DNA of 64,000 nucleotides. It comes from an uncultured Gemmiger sp. (GTDB lineage Bacteria > Bacillota > Clostridia > Oscillospirales > Ruminococcaceae). The stretch is from assembly GCA_944388145.1 (NCBI GenBank), contig CALXHQ010000003.1:148296-212295 (forward strand), in the 5' to 3' direction. Shown piece by piece: positions 52,020 through 60,531 of the stretch. Below the pieces are notes generated by a model. That model was given only the letters and a program-made list of their open reading frames with translations. It had not been told where the DNA came from and did not search any database. Within the stretch, counting starts at the first letter, position 1; each line of letters starts with the position of its first letter. Both the position numbers and the translations under genes were made by a program.

Positions 52020-52110
52020 GCCCGCCGCGCCCCCTGCGGCAAACAGACCCTGCGTCGGGTTGCCGGGGCATTCCAGGCTGCCGCAGTTTTCTTTGACCTG
52101 CCGGCAGCAG

Positions 52111-52151
52111 ACAAAAAACCGGCTGCCCCAAAAATATGGGGCAGCCGGTTT
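52111..52151. terminator. Bidirectional terminator between spoVAE and uxuA
   Basis: Fourteen-bp stem (aaaccggctgcccc with ggggcagccggttt, 52116-52129 and 52138-52151). The minus strand gives TTTTTTG, so it is mainly the terminator of uxuBA. The 148 bases up to 52299 hold nothing recognisable. Confidence 0.85.
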
Positions 52152-52299
52152 GGCTGTTTCGCTGTACTATGCAATGGCGGGCTCCTGTCCGCACCGCCGC
52201 AATCCGCAGCAAGGCAACGGCTTTGCCGGAAATTGCGTCTGGGCTTCGGGGCCTTTGGCGGGATCGGACACCCCCTGCGAAATCAGTCCGGGCGGGTAA

Positions 52300-53403
52300 T
52301 TACTTGCCTGCCTTCTTCTCCTCGTCCAGGCGGTCGAGCAGATCCCAAACGCCCAGCATATACTGGATGCCCAGGGCACGGTCATACTTGCCGTAGCCGG
52401 GGCGGCAGTTGCCGGGGCCTTCCTCCCACAGCTGGCGGCCGTGGTCGGGGCGGATGTAGCCCTCGAAGCCGCAGTCATGGTAGGCGCGCAGGATCTCGAT
52501 GATGCCGGTCTCGCCGCAGCAGTCGCGGTGGGCGGCCTCGCTGAAGTCGCCGTTGGGGAAGTGGTGGATGTTGCGGATGTGGGCAAAGGCAATGCGGTCG
52601 CAATGCTTGCGCACGATCTCGGCGACATTGTTGTTGGGGTTGGCGTTCAGGCTGCCGGAGCAGAGCGTCAGGCAGTTGTACGGGTCGTCCACCATGGTCA
52701 GGAAGCGCTGGATGCTGGGCTCGTCCACCATCAGGCGGGGCAGGCCGAAGATATCCCATGGTGGGTCGTCCATGTGGATGGCCATTTTGATATCGCACTC
52801 ACGGCAGGTGGGCATGATGGCTTCCAGGAAGTACTTCAGGTTCTCCCACAGTTTTTCCTTGGTGACAGGGGCGTAGGCCTTGAACAGCTCGTCCAGCTTG
52901 GCCATGCGCTCCGGCTCCCAGCCGGGGAAGGTCATGTGGTACTTTTCGGTGAAGCTGAGGATGTACTCGGCCATGGCCTTGTAGTCATCCTTGATCATGT
53001 CCTTCTGGTAGAACAGGGCGGTGGAACCATCGCCCACCGGGTGGAACAGGTCGGTGCGGGTCCAGTCGAAGATGGGCATGAAGTTGTAGCAGATGACCTT
53101 GACGCCGAACTGCGACAGGTTGCGGATGCACTGCTTGTAGTTCTCGATGTACTGGTCACGGGTGGGCAGGCCGATCTTGATGTCGTCATGGACATTGACC
53201 GATTCGACCACGTCAGCGTTGAAGCCGTGCTCGTGGATCTGGTCAACGACCTTCTTGATCTCATCCACTTCCCAGACTTCGCCGGGCATCTTGTCGTGCA
53301 GCGCCCAGACGATGGTGGACACGCCGGGGATCTGTTTGATATCGCCCAGGGTGATGGGGTCGTTGCCCTCGCCATACCAGCGCCATCCCATTTGCATAGG
53401 CAT
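52300..53403 (-). CDS. uxuA: Mannonate dehydratase
   Basis: Converts D-mannonate to 2-keto-3-deoxygluconate in hexuronate breakdown. The 367-residue protein begins MPMQMGWRWYGEGNDPITL, with the metal-site motifs AIHMDDPPWDIFGLPR, CSGSLNANPNN, FAHIRNIHHFPNGDF and YIRPDHGRQLW carrying the conserved histidines, cysteine and aspartate. AGGAGGAA precedes ATG 53403; the longer in-frame start is not supported. It follows uxuB by 61 bases in the same transcript and ends ahead of a strong terminator. Confidence 0.97.
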   Translation of the reverse strand: MPMQMGWRWYGEGNDPITLGDIKQIPGVSTIVWALHDKMPGEVWEVDEIKKVVDQIHEHGFNADVVESVNVHDDIKIGLPTRDQYIENYKQCIRNLSQFGVKVICYNFMPIFDWTRTDLFHPVGDGSTALFYQKDMIKDDYKAMAEYILSFTEKYHMTFPGWEPERMAKLDELFKAYAPVTKEKLWENLKYFLEAIMPTCRECDIKMAIHMDDPPWDIFGLPRLMVDEPSIQRFLTMVDDPYNCLTLCSGSLNANPNNNVAEIVRKHCDRIAFAHIRNIHHFPNGDFSEAAHRDCCGETGIIEILRAYHDCGFEGYIRPDHGRQLWEEGPGNCRPGYGKYDRALGIQYMLGVWDLLDRLDEEKKAGK

Positions 53404-53464
53404 AGAAATTCCTCCTGTCAATGTAGTGGTGGGGTTGTTGGATCGTGCGGATTGCGTTAAAAAA

Positions 53465-55075
53465 TCAGTTCAGCGCATCGTGCAGGGTTTTGCGGACAGC
53501 ACCGGGGCCGGCCAGCTCAGCCACAAAGTACTGTTCAATCTTGTCGGCCAGCGGGGTGGTGGTCAGATCGACGCCGAAGATGGAGGCGTTGGCCAGGATG
53601 GGCTTCAGCTGGCCGTTGTAGGTCTCCGGCTTGCCCACCTCGATGCCGGCCAGCTTGGCCTGCAGGTCGTCCTTCAGCGGGTCGGGGCTGACCTCAAAGG
53701 CTTCGCCCTTGTCGTCCACAGCCAGCAGGTAGCGCAGCCAGCCCGCGATGGCCAGCGGGATGGATACCAGGGTGTTCAGGTCGCGGCCGGTGGCAATGTA
53801 GCTCTTGATGGTCTCGCCAAAGCGGATGTCCACCTTCTGGGAGGTGTCGGTGGCAATGCGCTGGGGCGCGTCGGGCATGAAGGGGTTGGGCAGGCGCTGG
53901 GTGACAACCTCGTCGATGAAGGCCTTGGGGTCCAGGATCTTCGGGTCAACCACAACGGGCAGGCCCTCCTGGTAGCCCAGCCGCTTGATGAGGGCGACGA
54001 TGTCCTCGTCCTTCATCTCGTCGCAGATCAGGGTGTAGCCCAGCATGCAGCCGTAGACGCTCATGGCGGTGTGCAGCGGGTTCAGGCAGGTGGTGACCTT
54101 CATGCGCTCGGTCTTGTTGACGGTCTCGCGGTCGGTCATGTAGACGCCGGCCTTCTCCAGCGGGGGACGGCCGTTGGGGAACTTGTCCTCAACCACCAGG
54201 TACTGCGGGCGCTCGGCGTTGACAAAAGCGGCGATGTAGGTGTGTTTGCCGGTGACGATGGGTGCCATGTCCTCAATGCCGTCCTTGGCCAGCTGCTCCT
54301 CCACGATCTTGTGGGGGCGCGGGGTGATCTTGTCGATCATCGACCAGGGGAAGGTGATCTTGCTCTCATCGCTCAGCCAGTCGATGAAGTCCTGGCCTAC
54401 ATAGCCCTTCTCAGCCCAGGCCTTGGCCACGGTCATCACGCTGGACTGCAGCTTTTCGCCGTTATGGGAGCAGTTGTCCATGCTGACAACGGCCAGCGGG
54501 GCGCCGTTTGCCTTGTAGCGCTCCAGCAGCAGGGCGGCCACCATGCTCATGGCATGGCGGGCATGGTCGGGGCCTTCGTCGATGTCGGCCTGGACCACCG
54601 GCATCAGGCTGCCGTCGGGACGGTAGAGGGCGTAGCCCTTCTCGGTGATGGTGAAGGAGATCATCTGCAGGCCGGGGTCGGTGAAGATCTCCTTGAAGCG
54701 GGCCATCTGGCCGGCGTCGGTGCTGTCGGCACGCAGGGCCTCGGCCACGCTGCCGATGATCTCGCGGCTGGTGGTGCCGTCGGGGTTCAGGGTGACCATC
54801 ATGGTCAGGTTGTCAAACGGGGCATAGATCTTGTCGATGATGTCGTAGTCGAAGGTATCGGCTGCGATGATGCCCTTGTCGCTCAGGCCCTCGTTGAGCA
54901 GTTTCTGCTGCAAAGCGGCGATAAAGCCGCGGAAGATGTTGCCGGCGCCGAAGTGGACCCAGATGGGGTGCTCCTTGGTGCGGGCGGTCATAGCTGCGTG
55001 GTCGAACTGGGGCAGCTTGACGTCGACTGCCTGCCAACCGGCCTTGTCCTGCAGGGATGCGGCATTCATTTTCAT
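53465..55075 (-). CDS. uxuB: Fructuronate reductase (mannitol dehydrogenase family)
   Basis: NAD-dependent oxidoreductase that interconverts D-fructuronate and D-mannonate, feeding UxuA. The 536-residue protein matches the long-chain mannitol dehydrogenase family: WVHFGAGNIFRGFIAALQQKL (about residues 37-57) at the dinucleotide fold, VSMDNCSHNGEKL, and FPWSMIDKITPRP and KVTTCLNPLHTAMSVYG containing the catalytic lysine-asparagine-histidine region. AAGGAGAG precedes ATG 55075. Divergent from an AraC-type gene. No uxaC isomerase is in the window. Confidence 0.95.
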   Translation of the reverse strand: MKMNAASLQDKAGWQAVDVKLPQFDHAAMTARTKEHPIWVHFGAGNIFRGFIAALQQKLLNEGLSDKGIIAADTFDYDIIDKIYAPFDNLTMMVTLNPDGTTSREIIGSVAEALRADSTDAGQMARFKEIFTDPGLQMISFTITEKGYALYRPDGSLMPVVQADIDEGPDHARHAMSMVAALLLERYKANGAPLAVVSMDNCSHNGEKLQSSVMTVAKAWAEKGYVGQDFIDWLSDESKITFPWSMIDKITPRPHKIVEEQLAKDGIEDMAPIVTGKHTYIAAFVNAERPQYLVVEDKFPNGRPPLEKAGVYMTDRETVNKTERMKVTTCLNPLHTAMSVYGCMLGYTLICDEMKDEDIVALIKRLGYQEGLPVVVDPKILDPKAFIDEVVTQRLPNPFMPDAPQRIATDTSQKVDIRFGETIKSYIATGRDLNTLVSIPLAIAGWLRYLLAVDDKGEAFEVSPDPLKDDLQAKLAGIEVGKPETYNGQLKPILANASIFGVDLTTTPLADKIEQYFVAELAGPGAVRKTLHDALN

Positions 55076-55225
55076 GGCAAGATCTCTCCTTATTCTGTTC
55101 AATTTCAAAAGGCTCCGTGCCGGGCGGCAGGGGCCCGATGCCAGGTGGGTGGGGCGTTTTGCCCTTTGCAATTTTCAGTATACACTTTATTTTTACAACA
55201 TAAATAGACAGAATTGCGTTGTACC

Positions 55226-55254
55226 TTGTAAATATTGCGGCTGCGTGGTATAGT
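55226..55254 (+). promoter_or_regulatory. Promoter of the AraC-family gene at 55326
   Basis: TTGTAA (55226-55231), 17-base spacer, TATAGT (55249-55254). Confidence 0.6.
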
Positions 55255-55325
55255 GAAGGGGAACCCAAACCGGGACGCCCGCGGCCGCTGCCCTGCGGCC
55301 CGCCGGGCGGGAAAGGATGACCCCC

Positions 55326-56198
55326 ATGGGCGAACAGTACCAAGACTTTACCTCACGCCAGCACATGATCGCGCCGGATTTTGAGGTTTACCGCTACCGC
55401 AGCGCCTACCTGAACGAGGTGGCGCTGCACCACCATGATTTTTATGAGGTTTACCTGCTTTTGCGGGGACGGGTGGCCTACACGGTGGAAAACCGCATCT
55501 ATCAGGTGCGGCCGGGCGACATCATGCTCATCAGCCCGCTGGAGCTGCACCAGGCGCGCATTTCCACCGATGCCGAACCCTACGAGCGCATTGTGCTGTG
55601 GGTGGACCGGAACTACCTGGAGCGGCTGTCCAGCCCGCGCACCAGCCTGACCCATTGTTTTGACTCGGCGCTGCCGGGGCACAGCAACCTGCTGCGCCCC
55701 TCGCCCCAGGTGAGCGGCGATTTCCGCCGCCGGATGGAAATGCTGGGGGAGCTGCACGGCCAGCAGGGCTACGGCAGCGACCTGCTGGCCAAATGCTGCC
55801 TGGTGGAACTGCTGGTGGCGCTGAACCGCACAGTGGCGGCCGCCGCACAGCCCGCCGACTGCACCTGCGACCGGGTGGTGGACCAGGTGGTGGAGTACAT
55901 CAATGACCATTACAGTGAGCCGCTGACGCTGGACGACCTGTCCGAGCGATTTTTTATCAGCAAATACCACCTGCTGCGCAAGTTTGACCGCCAGGTGGGC
56001 ACCACGGTGCACCGCTATATCCTGCAAAAGCGGCTTTTGATCGCCAAGCAGCTGCTGGGCAGCGGCGTGGCCCCCAGCGAAGCCTGCCAACACTGCGGCT
56101 TTGGCGACTATGCCAACTTTTACCGGGCTTTCCGGGCTGAGTACGGCATCACGCCGCGGCAGTACGCCCAGGCGCAGAAGGCCGGGCAGACAGGCTGA
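55326..56198 (+). CDS. AraC family regulator, probably of uxuBA
   Basis: A 290-residue AraC/XylS regulator. The sensor domain shows VALHHHDFYEVYLLLRGRVAYTV and GDIMLISPLELHQARI, a cupin-type sugar-binding layout. The DNA-binding domain has LTLDDLSERFFISKYHLLRKFDRQVG and PSEACQHCGFGDYANFYRAFRAEYGITPRQY. It is divergent from uxuBA with 250 bases between, so control of hexuronate catabolism is likely by position. ATG 55326 is preferred to ATG 55317, which touches the AAAGGA site. Confidence 0.92.
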   Translation: MGEQYQDFTSRQHMIAPDFEVYRYRSAYLNEVALHHHDFYEVYLLLRGRVAYTVENRIYQVRPGDIMLISPLELHQARISTDAEPYERIVLWVDRNYLERLSSPRTSLTHCFDSALPGHSNLLRPSPQVSGDFRRRMEMLGELHGQQGYGSDLLAKCCLVELLVALNRTVAAAAQPADCTCDRVVDQVVEYINDHYSEPLTLDDLSERFFISKYHLLRKFDRQVGTTVHRYILQKRLLIAKQLLGSGVAPSEACQHCGFGDYANFYRAFRAEYGITPRQYAQAQKAGQTG

Positions 56199-56396
56199 GC
56201 AGGGGCTTTTTCCCTCTCCTTTTAGTATATCAGATAGCGGCGGCAATTTCGAGGCAGCGCGGCACTTTCAGCAGTTTTCGCCAAAAGTGCTGCGCATTTT
56301 TTGTCAGGTTGCATCAGAGAAAATCCGCGCAGCAGCACCAGGACGTGTTGGCTCCATCAAAGGTGCCGGGGCGCATGCCGGACGTTTTCTCTCCCC

Positions 56397-57767
56397 CTAA
56401 GACCGCAGGTTGCCCAGGGTGATGAGCCATTTCCAGGCATCGGTCAGTCCATCCAATAGCGTCTGCCAGAAGCCGCCCCCGCCGGATGCCTCAGATTCGC
56501 GCGGGGCGGCGCTCTCGGGCGTGGCCGTTTCGGGGATGGCAGCAGCAGTTTCCGGCGTGGCGGCAGTGGATTCCGGGGTGGCAGCTTCCGGGGTGGCCGC
56601 TTCCGGGGTGGCGGCAGCAGTTTCCGGCGTTGCACCGGTCGTTTCCGGCGTGGCGGCAGCAGTTTCCGGGGTGGAAGCGCTTTCCGGGGTGGCGCTCTCC
56701 GGCGTGGCCGTTTCGGGGGTGGCCGCTTCCGGGGTGGCGGCAGCAGTTTCCGGCGTTGCACCGGCCGTTTCCGGCGTGGAGGCAGCGGTTTCCGGCGTGG
56801 AGGCAGCGCTTTCCGGGGTGGCGCTCTCCGGCGTAGCCGTTTCGGGGGTGGCCGCTTCCGGGGTGGCAGCAGCGGATTCCGGGGTGGCGACAGAAGTTTC
56901 CGTCTCAGTACCGTCCGTTTCCGGCGTGGAGGCAGGCTGAACCGTCACCGTACAGGCAGCGGTCAGGCCGTCGGCGCCGGCGGTAATGGTTGCCTGCCCG
57001 GGGGCCAGGGCAGTCACCACACCGCCGTCCACCCTGGCCACCGCCGGATCGCTGGACTGCCACTCCACCGGGGCTGCGGCCTCCGGGTTGACGGCAGCGG
57101 CCAGGGTCAGGCGCTCACCGACGGTCAGCCGGGCATCCGGGCGGGAGAGCTGGACTTCAGTCACCGGGCTGCCCACCGTCACCGTGCAGACAGCGGTCAG
57201 CGTGCTGCCGGGCAGCGCGGCGGTGATGCGGGTGCTGCCCTCGGCCAGGGCGGTCACGTTGCCGCCGGCATCCACCGCCGCCACCGCCGGGTTCTCCACA
57301 GTGTAGATCAGGTCGGCGGTATCGGCGTTCTGCACCGCCGGGTCCAGGCTGGCGGTTTCTCCGGGCTGCAGGGCAAGCTGCGGCGTCACGGTCAGGCCGG
57401 CGGCCGGCTGCAGCACCTGCACTGCCACCTGGGCGGTATAGCCCAGCGCGCTGCACTGAATGGTGACGGTGGTCTGCCCAGGCGCCACCGCGGTGAGGAT
57501 GCCGGTCTGGTCCACTGTCACCACTGTCTCATCGCCGCTGCTGCACTCCACCGTCACGCCCTGGGCCTGGGCGATGGCGCAGGCGGCCAGCGCGGTCTCA
57601 GGGTCGGGGTTCCCCGCAATCTCCACTGCCGAGGCCAGCGGGAACTGCTGGCCGGCAAACAGGTCCACCCGCTGGGGCAGGGTGACATCCCCGGCGCTGC
57701 ATCCGCACAGCGCCAGCAGACAGGCAATCAAAAGCGAAAAAAGGCATATCTTGTGGATTTTAGTCAT
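56397..57767 (-). CDS. Lipoprotein with Ig-like (BIG2) domains and TPE-repeat stalk
   Basis: A 456-residue surface lipoprotein. The lipobox LCGC gives Cys23. Residues about 25-290 hold beta modules with BIG2 signatures such as VVTVDQTGILTAVAPGQTTVTI, AVAAVDAGGNVTALAEGSTRITA and AVARVDGGVVTALAPGQATITAGADG. A Thr/Pro/Glu/Ala repeat stalk made of units like TPESA, TPEAA and TPETA follows (about 300-420). The end is unusual: GGGFWQTLLDGLTDAWKWLITLGN, an amphipathic or hydrophobic helix. GGAGGG precedes ATG 57767. Likely a cell-surface spacer or adhesin; the ligand is unknown. Confidence 0.82.
   Translation of the reverse strand: MTKIHKICLFSLLIACLLALCGCSAGDVTLPQRVDLFAGQQFPLASAVEIAGNPDPETALAACAIAQAQGVTVECSSGDETVVTVDQTGILTAVAPGQTTVTIQCSALGYTAQVAVQVLQPAAGLTVTPQLALQPGETASLDPAVQNADTADLIYTVENPAVAAVDAGGNVTALAEGSTRITAALPGSTLTAVCTVTVGSPVTEVQLSRPDARLTVGERLTLAAAVNPEAAAPVEWQSSDPAVARVDGGVVTALAPGQATITAGADGLTAACTVTVQPASTPETDGTETETSVATPESAAATPEAATPETATPESATPESAASTPETAASTPETAGATPETAAATPEAATPETATPESATPESASTPETAAATPETTGATPETAAATPEAATPEAATPESTAATPETAAAIPETATPESAAPRESEASGGGGFWQTLLDGLTDAWKWLITLGNLRS
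56490..56940 (-). repeat. Tandem minisatellite encoding TPE(A/S/T)A repeats
   Basis: Short units of about 15 bases (ggcgtggcggcagcagtttcc-like on the plus strand, coding TPE-type pentads) repeat with higher-order blocks of about 100 bases that are nearly identical, for example around 56580-56670 and 56720-56790. Such arrays can change length by slippage or recombination. Confidence 0.75.
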
Positions 57768-57923
57768 GGCAACCACCCTCCGTTGTGTTTTTGTATCAAT
57801 TTTCATGCGGTACATCGCACTTTTTTGTACACTTCTCTGATGTTACCATAGCATGCTGTCCCCCATTTTGCAAGGGCGGCCGGCTAAAATTTACATTCCG
57901 GGCGTGTCAGGTTTTGCCGCAGG

Positions 57924-57952
57924 TTGACAAACGGCGCAAAGGCCGGTACACT
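57924..57952 (+). promoter_or_regulatory. Promoter of gltX
   Basis: TTGACA (57924-57929), 17-base spacer, TACACT (57947-57952). Confidence 0.7.
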
Positions 57953-58002
57953 CAATGGGAGAAACCGCACCCACCATCCGCACCAAAAGGAGCGTTATTA
58001 TA

Positions 58003-59451
58003 ATGGAAAAGACCGTCCGCACCCGATTTGCCCCCTCCCCCACCGGCTACATGCATGTGGGCAACCTGCGCACTGCGCTGTACACCTACCTGCAGGCCAA
58101 ACATTCCGGCGGGACCTTCATTCTGCGCATAGAGGATACCGACCAGGGCCGCTATGTGGAGGGCGCCACCGATGTGATCTATGATACGCTGCGCGCCACC
58201 GGCCTGAACTGGGACGAGGGCCCTGACATCGGCGGCCCGGTGGGTCCCTATATCCAGAGCCAGCGCATGGGCATCTTCCGCCAGTACGCCGAGCAGCTGG
58301 TGGCCGAGGGCAAGGCCTACTACTGCTTCTGCGACGCCCAGCGGCTGGAGGAGCTGCACGCCGCCCAAAAAGCCGCCGGCGAGGTGAGCCACTACGACGG
58401 TCACTGCCGCGACCTGTCCCCCGAAGAAGTCAAGGCCAAGCTGGACGCCGGCGTGCCCTACGTTATCCGGCAGAAAATCCCCCGCGAGGGCGTGACCGCC
58501 TTCGACGACCTGGTCTACGGCCACATTGAGGTGGAAAACGCCGAGCTGGACGACCAGATTCTGCTGAAATCCGATGGTATGCCCACCTACAACTTTGCCA
58601 ACGTGGTGGACGACCATCTGATGGGCATCACCCATGTCATCCGCGGCAGCGAGTACCTGTCCAGCACCCCCAAGTACAACCTTTTGTACCAGGCTTTCGG
58701 GTGGGAGATCCCCGCCTACATCCACTGCCCGCCGGTGATGAAGGACGCCCAGAACAAGCTGTCCAAGCGCAATGGCGACGCCAGCTACCAGGACCTGGTG
58801 GCCAAGGGCTACCTGCCCGCCGCAGTGCTGAACTATCTGCTGCTGCTGGGCTGGGCGCCGGAGGGCGAACAGGAGATCTTCTCGCTGGAGGAGATGGTCA
58901 AAATCTGGGACCCCGCCCGCGTGTCCAAGTCCCCCGCCATCTTTGACCCCCTCAAGCTGCGGGCCATCAACGCGGCGTACATCCGCGCCCTGCCGGCGGC
59001 AGAGTTCCGCCGCCTGGCCGATCCCTTCATCGACCGGGCCGTGCATGTGGACATTGACCGGGATCTTTTGTGCCAGAACCTTCAGCCCCGCTGCGAGGTG
59101 CTGGAGGACATCCCGCCCCAGCTGGACTTTTTCGACGCGGTGCAGCCCTACGACATTGAGCTTTACCGCAACAAAAAGCAGAAGACCACCCCGGAATCTG
59201 CCAAAGAGGCACTGTCGGCCCTGCTGCCGCTGCTGGAAAACCAGTCCGACTGGAACCGGGACGCCATCTTTGCCGCCTGCCGTGACAAGGCCGCCGAGCT
59301 GGGCGTGAAAAACGGCTGGCTGCTGTACCCGCTGGGCATCGCGCTGTCCGGCAAGAGCCGCACCCCCGGCGGCGGCACCGACCTGGCCGCCATGCTGGGC
59401 CGCGGGGAAACCCTCAAGCGGCTGAACGCCGCCCTGGCGCAGCTGGGATAA
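58003..59451 (+). CDS. gltX: Glutamate--tRNA ligase
   Basis: Class I aminoacyl-tRNA synthetase charging tRNA-Glu, 482 residues. The HIGH-type motif is HVGN within RFAPSPTGYMHVGN (residues 8-21) and the KMSKS-type motif is KLSKR (252-256). The C-terminal anticodon-binding domain ends in GGGTDLAAMLGRGETLKRL. AAAAGGAG precedes ATG 58003; the longer in-frame start overlaps the promoter. The gene has its own promoter and is followed 30 bases later by a GNAT gene. Confidence 0.97.
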   Translation: MEKTVRTRFAPSPTGYMHVGNLRTALYTYLQAKHSGGTFILRIEDTDQGRYVEGATDVIYDTLRATGLNWDEGPDIGGPVGPYIQSQRMGIFRQYAEQLVAEGKAYYCFCDAQRLEELHAAQKAAGEVSHYDGHCRDLSPEEVKAKLDAGVPYVIRQKIPREGVTAFDDLVYGHIEVENAELDDQILLKSDGMPTYNFANVVDDHLMGITHVIRGSEYLSSTPKYNLLYQAFGWEIPAYIHCPPVMKDAQNKLSKRNGDASYQDLVAKGYLPAAVLNYLLLLGWAPEGEQEIFSLEEMVKIWDPARVSKSPAIFDPLKLRAINAAYIRALPAAEFRRLADPFIDRAVHVDIDRDLLCQNLQPRCEVLEDIPPQLDFFDAVQPYDIELYRNKKQKTTPESAKEALSALLPLLENQSDWNRDAIFAACRDKAAELGVKNGWLLYPLGIALSGKSRTPGGGTDLAAMLGRGETLKRLNAALAQLG

Positions 59452-59481
59452 CACAATCCGCACCGAAACGGAGTTTTTGCC

Positions 59482-60039
59482 ATGGCAAAACAGCAGGCAG
59501 CCTGGGAGAACGCAGGCTTTGTGCTGCGCAGCGCCCGCCGCGGGGACGCCGAGGCCTATTACCGGCAGAACTACTGCCCCCTGGACCCGGAGGTTGCCCG
59601 CCTGACCGGCTGCAAGAGGGAATTTTCCCACGATGAGGTGACGGGCTTTTTTCTGGCCTGCCTGGAGGACGAGAGCCGTTACGATTTCTTGATTTTGGAC
59701 CCGGCGGGCAACATCATCGGCGAGAGCGTGCTGAACGAGATCGACCCGGTGCTGCGCAGCGCCAATTTCCGCATCGCCCTCTTCCACAGCGAAGCCTGCG
59801 GCCGGGGCATCGGCAGCTGGGTCATCCGCCAGACCTGCGGGTTCGGCTTTGACACGCTGGGCCTGCATCGGATCAGTCTGGATGTGTTCGCCTTCAACCG
59901 CCGCGCCCTGCGGGCCTACCAGAAGGCCGGCTTCCGGCAGGAGGGCGTGCTGCGGGACGCGGCGCTGGACAACGGCCGCTATGCCGACGATATCCTGATG
60001 GCCATGCTGGAGCAGGACTGGCACGCCCTGCGGGCCTGA
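59482..60039 (+). CDS. GNAT acetyltransferase, RimJ/RimL type
   Basis: A 185-residue GNAT of the RimJ/RimL group. It shows LRSARRGDAEAYYRQNYCPLDPEV at the N-terminus, the acetyl-CoA loop ACGRGIGSWVIRQTCGFGFDTLGLHRISLDVFAFNRRALRAYQKAGF (residues about 110-156) and the closing segment EGVLRDAALDNGRYADDILMAML. The substrate, often a protein N-terminus or small amine, is unknown. It lies 30 bases after gltX and is likely cotranscribed. A strong terminator follows. Confidence 0.9.
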   Translation: MAKQQAAWENAGFVLRSARRGDAEAYYRQNYCPLDPEVARLTGCKREFSHDEVTGFFLACLEDESRYDFLILDPAGNIIGESVLNEIDPVLRSANFRIALFHSEACGRGIGSWVIRQTCGFGFDTLGLHRISLDVFAFNRRALRAYQKAGFRQEGVLRDAALDNGRYADDILMAMLEQDWHALRA

Positions 60040-60072
60040 CCGCTCGCAGCAGGACACAGCAAAATACGACAG

Positions 60073-60118
60073 AACCCGGCAGGGGAAAGTACATTCGCTT
60101 TCCCCTGCCGGGTTTTGC
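60073..60118. terminator. Intrinsic terminator after the GNAT gene
   Basis: Seventeen-bp perfect stem (60073-60089 with 60098-60114), TTTTG tail on the plus strand. Confidence 0.88.
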
Positions 60119-60531
60119 TGTATCGGGGCGGCGTGTCGAACCAAGCGCGGGTGCTTGCCGCGGCCTGTTTGTGTCGGGGCGGCGGGGTTTGCGCTGCGAA
60201 GATCCGTGTTTTTTGTGCTACGGCGGGGTTTGCTGCGGCGAAACGCCAAAATGCCGCAAAGCGCCGGGTTTGCAGGCGGAGAACGGGGATTTGCGGGCAG
60301 GACCGGCGGGCGGCGGCAAATGGTATGGCAAGTTGGCAGAAATTCCCGCTCCTGCGCCGGTTTGGGGCTGTTTTGCCGGGGTTTGGCACTTCCCCGCCCT
60401 GCGGCAAAAAACGCGGGGCGGAGGGACCTATACTCGTGGATGCAGCGCCCCGGCCGATCCGGGGCGGGCACGCCCGGGCAGGCCCCGCCCCGGCATGCCG
60501 CTTCCACGGGGCCGCCGAGGAGGAATCCGCC
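60119..60531. other. Non-coding gap upstream of spoIIE
   Basis: About 410 bases without a supportable gene. It contains an exact Spo0A-box core, TGTCGAA (60134-60140), several repeats of ggcggggtttg and gccgcaaa, and TATACT near 60432 as a possible -10 about 100 bases before spoIIE. No -35 with normal spacing is visible. Open frames here are due to high GC. Confidence 0.4.

Noticed and set aside
56490..56940. Repeat array considered as a CRISPR
   Set aside because: There are no unique spacers; the units are in frame and code for TPE-type pentapeptides inside a lipoprotein.
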